64,000 bases of DNA, taken from Paratrimastix pyriformis (Eukaryota > Preaxostyla > Paratrimastigidae). The DNA lies in contig JAPMOS010000001.1 of the NCBI GenBank assembly GCA_027972325.1, positions 901,001-965,000 of the forward strand. Direction: 5' to 3'. The translations under genes and the position numbers were made by a program. A model generated the notes under the pieces. It searched no databases and was not told where the DNA came from. It saw only the letters and a list, made by a program, of their open reading frames with translations. Of this stretch, positions 1 through 9,700 are shown piece after piece (within the stretch, counting starts at the first letter, position 1; each line of letters starts with the position of its first letter).

Positions 1-98
1 CGTCCACCTCTGGCGAACCCCCCCGCGGGGCAGGGGATGGGGGTGAGGAGGGAGATGCCGAGGTGCGGGCGGGGTGGCGGGGTGCGGGCGGGGCGGAC

Positions 99-217
99 CG
101 CGGTCGAGCTGGCGGAGGCGGTCGGCGAGGGCCCCCATGGTGGCGTCCGTCTGGGCCTGGGCGTCCTTCTGCAGCCCGATCAGCCCCAGCCGGAACTGCT
201 CCAGCGCCTCGGTGTGC
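99..217 (-). CDS. Internal or terminal exon of a left-running gene
   Basis: A 119-nt open stretch on the minus strand is bounded by an acceptor ending CAG just above 217 and a donor beginning GTCCGC just below 99, the junction style used throughout this window. It encodes about 39 residues (HTEALEQFRLGLIGLQKDAQ and onward), helical and polar, with a coiled-coil look. Its reading phase fits a splice from the end of the F-box/LRR gene at 557-1846, joining inside WATARR through a donor starting GTCGCA near 581, so it could be a C-terminal exon of that gene. It could equally belong to a separate gene continuing beyond the left edge. No family recognised. Confidence 0.4.
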
Positions 218-556
218 CTGCCCGGGGGTGGCGCGGGGGACACGCAGGGGCCGACGGTGAGGTGACGAGCCGAGTGTGAATGAGGAGTGCATGCTGCAAC
301 GGTGGGTAAGGAGGGGAGCGGGAGAGTGCGAGCGAATGCGACGATTGCTGGGATGCTGATGGGGAAGGGGGGGGGGGGGGCGATGATGCCCTGTCTCGAC
401 GAGGATATGGCGGGGATGCTGCGCGGCGGCGACGCGCGTGTCTCCTCTTCCTGACCCCGAAGACGCACGAACCACCATAGATATGCGTACGACACAACAG
501 CGAGGAGGAGGGGAGGAGCGAGCCCACAGAAGGTGGCGCCGCTCTGGCGGGGGAGA

Positions 557-1846
557 TTAAACGAGCTGGATCTGCAGGAGGGGGTGCGACCGGCGGGCAG
601 TGGCCCACATCGAGAAGCCCGTCAGGAAGACCGAGCAGTACCGCAGCGTGTGCAGGTTGGGGAAGAGGCTTGCCTCGGACATGCACCGGGCCACGTGCGG
701 CGGGGACAGGCGGGGGCAAAAGTGGAGCGACAGGGCCCGGAGCCGCTCGGCCGAGAGGGCCAACATGTGCAGGCAGGACTCGCCCACCTGGCCCTGGTGG
801 GCCAGCTCGAGCATGCCCAGCCGGGGGCCCAGCAGCCCCAGCGCCCGGTCCGTGAAGGGCCCGCAGTGGTCCAGTGACAGCGTGCGCAACCGGGGGCAGG
901 CGGCGTCAAGGGTCTCCATCGCCCCGTCGGTGAGCTGCTCGATCGCGGTCAGCCGGGCCTCCTGCAGGTCTGGACACCCGCGGAACAGGGCCGAGAGGGC
1001 CGCCTCTTGGGCGCTGCAGGCCGTCAGTGTCAGTGCTTCCACCCCCGAGGAGAACCAGGACGGGTCGTCCCCCGCTTGCTGCAGAAGGTGTGATGGTGGC
1101 GGCGCGGGGGCGGTGGCGACATGGGCAGCAATCTCGACGAGGCAGCGAGAACGAGTCGGGGGCGCGAGGGCAATGCCGCAGAGGGTCACAGAACGGAGCG
1201 AGGCCGAACAAGACAGAGTCCGGCTACTGAAATGCAGGCTGGGGCAGTGGGAGATCGAGAGCGCTTTCAGCCTGTGGGCCTCGCGGAGGGCCGCTTGCAG
1301 GCCGGCATCGGTGACCGAGGCATAACCGATGGAGAGGGTCGTCAAGTGGGGGTGTGCAGTAACAAGGCTCAACAAAATGGGGTCATCCAGGGCTGTACAC
1401 CCCTCCAGGAGGAGCGTGTGCAGGCTCCAGCAGGCAGCCCCTCCATCGCTTCCCCCCAAGTGGGCCACCGTCATCAACCCATCTCTCGTGAAATGTGCGC
1501 AGTGCTCCAGATTCAGACAGCAGACGGTCGGGCATTGGACGCATAAAGCGATGAGCCCTGTCGGTGTAATGTTGGTGCAGCCGGCCAGTGCGAGAGCCCG
1601 AAGGTTGGAGAAATGCGACACGAAGCCGACGGCGTGCCGATCTGTGATGTTGTGATGACACTGTGCAAAGTCTACGGATACGACTGCGTACCGACAGAGT
1701 GACCCGAAGATGCGGCTGGAGCCCAGGATGGAGTAAAGATCTCGGGCAGTGAAACATCCACTCTCGATGACAAGTGATTGAAGGTCGGACGGAAGATCCA
1801 AAAAGAAGAATGGTGTTTGTTCCAGTGGTGAGGATTTGTCGAGCAC
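557..1846 (-). CDS. F-box-like/leucine-rich repeat protein
   Basis: About 429 residues in one open frame. The N-terminus (around residues 13-60, starting FFFLDLPSDLQSLV) resembles a degenerate F-box. The rest is a run of Cys-type LRRs of the AMN1/FBXL kind, with repeated L-x-x-L-x-L-x-x-C patterns such as LRALALAGCTNITPTGL and LRTLSLDHCGPFTDRALGLL. Proteins of this family are substrate receptors of SCF ubiquitin ligases; that role is inferred. The gene runs head-to-head with CCT3, about 546 bp apart. The start at 1846 is the first Met before the F-box-like part. An upstream open frame from 2103 in another phase could be a 5' exon. The C-terminus may be longer if the 99-217 exon is spliced on. 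Confidence 0.7.
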   Translation of the reverse strand: MLDKSSPLEQTPFFFLDLPSDLQSLVIESGCFTARDLYSILGSSRIFGSLCRYAVVSVDFAQCHHNITDRHAVGFVSHFSNLRALALAGCTNITPTGLIALCVQCPTVCCLNLEHCAHFTRDGLMTVAHLGGSDGGAACWSLHTLLLEGCTALDDPILLSLVTAHPHLTTLSIGYASVTDAGLQAALREAHRLKALSISHCPSLHFSSRTLSCSASLRSVTLCGIALAPPTRSRCLVEIAAHVATAPAPPPSHLLQQAGDDPSWFSSGVEALTLTACSAQEAALSALFRGCPDLQEARLTAIEQLTDGAMETLDAACPRLRTLSLDHCGPFTDRALGLLGPRLGMLELAHQGQVGESCLHMLALSAERLRALSLHFCPRLSPPHVARCMSEASLFPNLHTLRYCSVFLTGFSMWATARRSHPLLQIQLV

Positions 1847-2392
1847 TGACTGCGAGACGGCTGGGCATCCTCCGCAGGTCCGACAGTATTGCCCCCTGTA
1901 GAGGGCGGGGATTGAGACACGGACCTGGATTGGCGGCTGTCGGAGAGCTCCTGCAAATGCTGAAAACCTGTCGATGATGGTTGCGGGTGGACGGTCGCAT
2001 TGAGGCCACGAACATCGCTTTTGGCAGCCTCACGTGGATTGATCTTCGGTGGGCCATTCGCACTATTGTGAAAAGAGGTGGGAGAGAGATCTGTTCGCTC
2101 CAATCTACGCGAAATACGGACATGGTTACCGAACCAACAATTTGGTTGGGGCGAGCCTCGGCCCAGGCAATCTGGTGTGCGGCACTCTGCGTTGCAGAGT
2201 CCGCAGCTGCGGAACGCTTGGCTGTTGTGCTCAAAAGCTCCCTTGTTGTTGTGAGCTGCCTTCTCAGCGAAGAGTTCGCCTCGAATAGATTGGTTGGGGC
2301 TGAGTTTCGCAGTTCTTTGAAAGACTTGGATTCAAAACGAATATAGTCTGAGTTGCTCTGGCATTCTCTTCAACAGGCCTTTCTTTCGAAAA
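1847..2392. promoter_or_regulatory. Divergent intergenic region, F-box/LRR and CCT3
   Basis: A 546-bp head-to-head spacer with more AT than the flanking gene bodies. It must hold both promoters. A minus-strand open frame from 2103 covers part of it and may be a 5' exon or leader of the F-box/LRR gene. I see no convincing TATA or Inr. Confidence 0.4.
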
Positions 2393-4707
2393 ATGCAGCG
2401 TGGCCCGGCTCCTCAAGTGATGGTTCTGAGTCTGTTTCGGTGGCTGCTCGCTAATTGGGTCACCCAATCTCAACCACTATAGACCCGAACTCGAAGCGCG
2501 AGACGGGCAGGAAAGCCCAGCTCGCCAACATCCGGGCAGGGAAGGTCCTTCTAGTTTTTATGTCCACTTTATTCTATCTTGGGGGGCACTTTGTTTCCCT
2601 CCTGTGATAGGAGGTCGCCGATCTCATTCGGACCTGCCTTGGCCCGCGGGCCATGCTGAAGATGCTTATTGATAACATGGGTGGCATTCTCATGACCAAT
2701 GATGGGCACTCGTCAGTCTTCACATCTTTCAACACACTGAAGATCTTTTTTTTGCTATTCTTTCGCCTCCTCTTTTGCGCACAGCATTCTTCGGGAAGTC
2801 GACATTAACCATCCCGCTGCTCGCACTATTATTCAGCTCTCCCGTGCGCAGGACGAGGAGGTTGGTGATGGTACCACCAGTGTCATTGTTCTCGGTCTGT
2901 GGCTGCACGTCACCCTCCACTCGTTTGCTCATGATTCCCTCTTTCCATGTGAATTTCGTAGCCGGGGAGATTCTTGCCGTTGCTCAGCCCCTTCTCGAGC
3001 GGAATCTCCATCCCACCATCATTAACAGCGCCTATCAGCGCGCTCTCACAGACGCTCTTGAGTTTTGCAAGACCTTTGCCCGCCCTGTCTGTGGGTTGTG
3101 CTTTTTTGGTTGGGATGCTCATTTTTCCACCCACCCATCAGGTCGATGTCACCAACGAGGCTGAAATGTACAAAATCATTCGCACGACCCTCTCCACCAA
3201 ATTCGCGGCACGTTGGATGGACCAGATGTGCCGGATGGCCCTTCAGGCTGTGCTGAGGGTTGCGGGTCCCCAGAGCCAGTGCCCTCAGGCCGGCTTTGCC
3301 GTGACTCGCCGCGAGATCGATCTGAAGCGGTACGCCAAGGTTGAGAAGATCCCCGGCGGTGAGATTGAGCAGTGCGAGGTGCTGGATGGCGTGATGTTCA
3401 GCAAGGATATCGTTCACCCCGCCATGCGGCGCCGCATCGAGAACCCCCGCGTTGTCCTTCTCGATTCCGCCATTGAGTACAAGAAGGCCGAGTCCGCCAC
3501 GAACGTCATCTTGTCCAAGGTCCGACCTCGATGTCTCCTGTCGTGGGGTGGGCCGAGGGAAGAGAGGAGCGCCTGTGTGACACTTTGTTTGATCACCCCC
3601 GTTTCGGCTGGCGTTTCTGCAGGAGGAGGACTTTGCCACCCTGCTGAAGCAAGAGGAGGAGGAGATCAAGGCCATGGTGGACCACATTCTTGCCGTTCAC
3701 CCCGATGTTGTCGTTACCGAGAAGGGCCTCTCCGACCTTGCTGCCCACTTCTTTGTCAAGGCCGGTGTCACCGCCATCCGCCGGCTCCGCAAGACCGACA
3801 ACAACCGTATTGCACGCGCCACCGGGGCCACCATCGTCAACCGCACCGAGGAGCTCAAGGATGCCGACGTTGGCACGGGTCTGCAGCCCCCCCGTCTCGC
3901 TCGTCTTCGCTTCTCCTCGCTTTTTGGGGGCCTCTTCCAACCTTTTCTGTGTCCCTCCCACCCCCACCCCCCCAAACAGGTTGCGGTCTCTTCGAGGTGA
4001 AGAAGATTGGGGACGAGTACTTCACATACTTCGTGCATTGCCGCGAGCCCAAGGCCTGCTCGATCATCCTCAGGGGCGCCTCCAAGGACGTCCTCAACGA
4101 GATCGAGCGCAACCTGCAGGACGCCATGTACGTTGCTCGGAACGTGGTCCTTGAGCCCCGCCTCCTGCCCGGCGGCGGTGCCACCGAGATGGCCGTGGCC
4201 ACCTACCTGGGCAAGCGGGCAGCCACCATCCAGGGGACCTCTCAGTGGCCCTACCAGGCCGTGGCCCAGGCCTTCGAGGTGATCCCCCGCACCCTCGCCG
4301 AGAACTGCGGTGTGAATGTCATTCGGTGCATCACACAGCTCAGGGTCTGCTGTTGCCCTGCTCCCGCTCCCCTTTGCTGACCGCTCGTTTAGGCGAAGCA
4401 CCACGAGAGCTCCGAGAAGGGCGAGCTCGTCCCATGGGGTCTTGACGGCCTGACGGGCAACATTGTTGACATGCGGTCCCAGGAGATTTGGGAGCCCATG
4501 GCCGTCAAGATCCAGACCTTCAAATCCGCCATCGAGGTTTGTGCCGCTCTTTTTGCTGTCCCAACCTTCACTGCCCCCCTCGAATCGCAGTCGGCCTGCT
4601 TGCTTCTTCGCATTGATGATATCGTTTCGGGTGTCAAGAAGTCCGATAAGGACAAATCCGGTCCTTCCCGCAACGATGAGGACATGACCAATCCTGGCGA
4701 TGAATAG
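2393..4707 (+). CDS. CCT3: T-complex protein 1 subunit gamma (CCT3)
   Basis: Gamma subunit of the cytosolic chaperonin TRiC/CCT, which folds actin, tubulin and other proteins using ATP. Ten exons read through to a protein of normal family length (about 545 residues). Group II chaperonin signatures are present in order: the N-terminal NSKRETGRKAQLANI, the ATP-site TNDGH and DGTTS motifs, VEKIPGG, RKTDNNRIARATGA, LLRGASKDVL and the C-terminal LLRIDDIVSG typical of the gamma subunit. Donors are gtctgt, gtcctt, gtcagt, gtctgt, gtctgt, gtccga, gtctgc, gtctgc and gtttgt, an unusually clear view of this genome's splice-site style. The first exon encodes only 12 complete codons. ARL3 follows on the same strand about 190 bp downstream. 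Confidence 0.95.
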
Positions 4708-4899
4708 ACGCTCCCCCTCTTTCTTTTTCTTCTCTTCTCCCATTCTCATTTCTTTTTTTTTTTCTTCATCCAAGTTAACTTGTTCGATGCTGGTGTGTCC
4801 GCTCAAGAGCCGTCCGGAAGTCGGAAGTGCAGCTGGTTCAAATGTGAGATTTACTTTTAGTGCCCTGTCACTAGTCATCCAGACCGTTTCGTTTTTCAA

Positions 4900-5740
4900 A
4901 TGGTTCGACTGTGTTTTCTCTCTCAATCAATCATTTCCTTTTATGCTCTCGTTGGTCTCGATCTGTCTTAGGGTCTTCTCAACATTCTCCGCATGTTCCG
5001 GAAGGCGGATCGCCAAGTCCGCATCCTCTTCCTGGGTCTTGATAATGCCGGTAAGACCACCGCTCTTCAATCTTTGGCCGATGAACAAATCGATAATATC
5101 ACTCCCACTCAGGGTTAGTGCTAGTTTTTTCCCCTCATATTACATTGACTCCTTTGCGGTGTAGGTTTCAATGTGAAGACTGTTCGGCATGCCAACTATC
5201 AGTTGCATGTTTGGGATATTGGCGGTCTGAGGCAAAATTCTCTTGTTCCTTCATCATAACATCACCCTTCCCCGCAGGCCAGCGTACCATCCGCCCCTAC
5301 TGGCGGAACTACTTTGGAAACACTGATGCTCTCGTTTATGTTATTGATGCCGCCGATGAGCGGCGTCTCGAGGAGTCCGGCCTGGAATTGAATTCTCTCC
5401 TTGAGGAGGAGAAGCTCGCAGGTCTGGATCGGCTCGTTGGACACCCACAGAGCATTCCGCTCATCTGTCCCCCCCTTTTCGACGACTGGCAGGCCTTCCT
5501 ATGCTTGTTTTCGCCAACAAGCAAGATCTTGCTGGTGCCCAAACTCCCGACGCGGTCTGTCGCCAAATCTTAAAAAAAAAAAAATGGTGACCAACAGCGG
5601 AAACGATCTGATTCTAGATCGCCACGTCACTGCACCTCAACGCCATTCGTGATCGTCCCTGGCACATCCAGCCTTGCAGTGCCAAGACCGGCGAGGGCCT
5701 GCAAGAGGGCATGGAATGGCTGGTTCGTCAGGTGCATTGA
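4900..5740 (+). CDS. ARL3: ADP-ribosylation factor-like protein 3 (ARL3 GTPase)
   Basis: Small Arf-family GTPase. In ciliated cells ARL3 releases lipidated cargo from carriers inside cilia, so a flagellate host fits. Visible motifs: N-terminal helix [12 protein letters not shown]-loop GLDNAGKTT, switch I TPTQGFNVKT, switch [15 protein letters not shown], base-binding NKQDL and SAKTGEG. The ATG (4900-4902) is followed at once by an intron (4903-4971), so exon 1 is only the start codon. Further introns follow TPTQ, inside DIGGQ, after EEEKLA and after an AAA-rich Lys stretch; the last is about 31 nt (5587-5617) and less certain. The C-terminus ends [11 protein letters not shown], matching the family in length. 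Confidence 0.92.
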
Positions 5741-6222
5741 GACCGAGCGCCACACACGGAGATCTTATTCTTATCTACCCCACCCCCCACCCCCCTTCCG
5801 CCTTCGTTCCTCCCTGGGGCTCCCTCGATCTGGGTTCTTCACCTCGGACGACCCACTTAAATGTGGTTTGTTGCTGAAGAGCGAGCGAGCGAGCCCTCCC
5901 AGCCCCCCCTCTCCCCCCCCCCACCCCCTCGACGGCCCAGCAAGGGCCCATCCCATCGGATGGTGTCTCTCCCCGCCGGTATGCATGCAACACGAGGCGC
6001 GGCGAAGCCGACTCCACTCGATCGTTTCCACAAACCGCCAAAACCAGACGAACGGAAGGGGTGGGGTGGGGGGTGGGTCGCAAACCGCCAGACGGGAAGC
6101 GCTCCAAGCGAAGAGAAAAGAAAAGGGAAGAGGGAGGCCGCAAAATGGGGAATCAAACAAACGGGGGGCGTGAGGAGGGGGGTGGGGAGGAGGGGGGAAG
6201 GGGAGGGAGGCACGGCCCGCCA
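5741..6222. other. Tail-to-tail spacer, ARL3 and permease
   Basis: About 480 bp with pyrimidine-rich and then purine-rich stretches (C runs near 5785 and 5910, GGGGA-rich near 6170-6215). No gene, RNA or clear terminator hairpin seen. Confidence 0.5.
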
Positions 6223-6575
6223 TTAGATGACCAGGCGCATGATGGAGACGATGGGCTTGCCGAGGAGGTTGCGGGTGGGGGCCGCGGCGGCCATGACGGA
6301 GCAGACCACGCTGAGCACGATCACCGCCACCAGCAGCGACCAGGGGAAGTAGAACGGGATGGGCAGCTGGGTAAACAGGGACTGCTGCAGGGTCATGGTG
6401 TACCCGATCAGGGTCCCCGTCACGATGCCCATCACCGAGGCCGACACGACCAGCGTGAAGGCTTCCTCCACGTACAGCCGGTACATCTGCCACTGCGTCA
6501 GCCCTGCCCCGGCCCCAAGCAAAGAGAGGACAGCCGCCAGTCAGTCAGTCAGTCAGCCAGTCAGTCAGTCAGTCA

Positions 6576-6608
<33 letters not shown>

Positions 6609-6716
6609 GGCCCCGGCCCCAAGCAAGCCACGGGGTGGTGGTGATGGTGGTGGTGGTGGTGGTGATGATGGTGGTGGTGGTGGTGGTGGTGATGATGGTG
6701 GTGGTGGTGGTGGTGG

Positions 6717-6774
<58 letters not shown>

Positions 6775-9700
6775 GGTGGTGGTGGTGGTGGTGGTGGTGG
6801 TGGTGGTGGTGGTGGTGGTGGTGGTGGTGGTGGTGGTGGTGGTGGTGGTGGTGGTGGTGGTGGTGGTGGTGGTGGTGGTGGTGGTGGTGGTGGTGGTGGT
6901 GGTGGTGGTGGTGGTGGTGGTGGTGGTGGTGGTGGTGGTGGTGGTGGTGGTGGTGGTGGTGGTGGTGGTGGTGGTGGTGGTGGTGGTGGTGGTGGTGGTG
7001 GTGGTGGTGGTGGTGGTGGTGGTGGTGGTGGTGGTGGTGGTGGTGGTGGTGGTGGTGGTGGTGGTGGTGATGGTGAGGGTGGTGGTGATGGTGGGGGGGG
7101 GGGGGGGGGGGCGGACCGAGGGCCCGCATGATGCCGATCTCCTTGGTCTGCTCGAAGACGTTGGTGTACATGGAGCTCATCAGCGAGAAGAAGCACAGCA
7201 GCATGGCCACCACCGTGCAGGCCAGGAAGAACAGGTCGATCATTCTGCCCCCGAACCACCCGATGGAAGGACCGCCACCCCAGACGGGCGGGTCAGGGAC
7301 GCTGCTGCTGACAGGGGTGGGCGGGCCGCAGGAAGGAGCAGCGAAGAAGGGGGCGGCCGGCCGGCGGGACGGACGAGGATGCGGCCGTGAGGCCCTGGAC
7401 GGCTGTGCGGTAGTCCCAGATCCAGACGCCGTCGTCGTTGACGGTGATCTTCGACAGGGCAGCCTGCAAGAGGGGCGCCCCAGGGGACGGAATGGTCAGC
7501 ACGCCTGTGGGGCGGCAGTGGGGCAGCCAGCGGGGCGGCAGTGGGGCAGCCAGCGGGGCGGCAGTGGGGCAGCCAGCGGGGCGGCAGTGGGGCAGCCAGC
7601 GGGGGGCGGCGGGGGGCGGCGGGCCGGGCCTGGATCTCGTCGGTCTCATCGTCGGTGAGGTTGTCGGCCAGGTGGAGCAGGAAGTACCGCATGGGGATGT
7701 CGTCCACCGAGGGCACCTGCCCGTTGGAGAGCCGCACGTAAGTCGGGAAGGCCGCCAGGGCGTCCTGGGCGGTGGCCGTCGGGAAGCCCGAGATGGTGAA
7801 GATGGGGGTGCTCTGCAGGAAGCCCGCGGCCGTCATCCGGCGCCGGGTGACGTTCGAGTAGGGGTACGTCGACACCGTCGTCTGCCCGGCAGGAAGGCGA
7901 TAAGGGGATGACGCCCACCCAAAGAGTGATGGAGTGGGTGGTGGGGCGGAGGGCGGCGGGGCGGAGGGCGGCGGGGCGGAGGGCGGCGGGGCGGAGGGCG
8001 GCGGGGCGGAGGGCGGAGGGCCGGGGCGGAGGGCGGCGGGGGGCGGGGGCGGACCCACTCGACGAAGTGGGTGTCCCTGTCGAGGAGCAGCTTCTCCTTG
8101 AAGGTGGCCCCGATGAGCAGCGAGTGGGACCCCGAGGGCGAGTAGAGCTGCTCCTCCAGCCCCCAGCCCACCTCCGGGTCCGTGTCGGCATCGTCGTACC
8201 GCATGTAGCTGCCCCGCCCCCCCACACACCGTCCGTCATCATTCCCGTCCCCGGAGATGGTGAGGTGTGTGCGGCGGCCGGGCTGGGAAGGCGGCTGGAT
8301 GGAGGGCGGCGGATGGAGGGCGGACCCCGGGAGGCACACGTCGAAGTAGTGCGGCTGGATGGCGTAGAGCCACTGGGTGTAGGAGAAGACCCGGCCCACG
8401 TTGGAGATGGCCGAGGCCCCGAGGGCAGCAGGGCGCTGTTGAGGCCGTGCGACGACCACGAATAGCCCAGCACCTGGCGCCGGCCCCCCCGCGCCACGCC
8501 CCGCCCACCACAATTCCGTTGGCGTGAGGTGGCCGAGGCGGGGGGGGGGGGGGGGGGGGGGGGGGCAGGTGCCGCGGGCGGACCTTGCCGGGGAAGCGCT
8601 CGGGGAGGGCCTCGAGCAGCTCGGCCGACTGGACGCCGTGGATGTGGCCCGTCGCGTCGTAGCCGCCCGCCTGGCACTTCATCCGGACGCCGTGCTGCTT
8701 GATGGTGTTGAACTTGAACGACTCGATGTTCAGCTTGGCCGTGACCGAGATGAAGATGATGAACCCGATGCTGATGGCGTACATCAGGGTCGTCTTGCGG
8801 TTCCGCAGCCGGTGGGCCACCAGGTTCTTGACGGCCAGGTCGCGCAGGGCCCGCTTCTCCCAGAACAGGAAGAACCCCACAACCTGCAGCCCGGCCCCCG
8901 CGCGGACACACACAGGCAGAAACGCGGATGGCGGTCGGTCAGGAGCAGCCCCGGGATGGGTGGGTGGGGACGAGGCGAGCGAGGCGAGCGAGGTGGGCGG
9001 CTGGGCGAGCCGACGGACGCCGCGCTCGAGGAGGTGCTCGAAGTTGAGGGAGAGCATGACCAGGCCGAGGATCATGCCCATGAGCATGCCGAAGAAGAGG
9101 TACAGCAGCAGCTGGAAGTTGTTCGAGACCAGCGAGAGCGGGAAGAAGTAGTACACCCCGGCCCCGATCACCGACAGCAGTCCGCCTGCTCGCCCACCGG
9201 CAAAGGGCGAAGACCCAAATCATCACAATGATGACCGGACGATGGTGGGCGGTGATAATGATGGCGATGAGATGATTGGCGATGATTGGCGATGATTGGC
9301 GATGATTGGCGGTGATTGGCGATGATTGGCGATGACGATGATTGACGATGATTGATGCTGGTAATGGTGGTAATGGTGGTGGTGATGGTGGTGATGGCGG
9401 TGATGGCGGTGATGGCGGTGGCGGCGGACCTGTGACGAAGAGGGTCCACGGGACCGAGGAGTCCTCGGCCCGCTCGATGGTGACCAGGACTGCCGAGGTC
9501 TTGGAGTGGGTCACGTCGAGGCTGTCGTGCAGGTTCTTGGTCAGGGCCGACCGGATCGGGAACACCGACGCAGCCGTCGAGATGACGAATGCTGCGCCCG
9601 CATGGGGGTGTCAAGAAAACGGGATGTTTTCGTGAGGCCGAGAGATTCTGCAGACGCTTGTGGCTCGGCGCGAGGCTGAGAGGAGAGGGAGTGGGGAAGG

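Noticed and set aside
6569-7259. Poly-His, Pro, Ser and Gly reading frames over 200 codons
   Set aside because: They are translations of the GGT/GAT microsatellite inside a permease intron bounded by homologous exons on both sides.
8400-8480. Frameshift in the permease near SSHGLNSALLP
   Set aside because: Placing the acceptor at AACAG lets the exon RPAALGASAISN follow in the right phase, so no frameshift is needed.
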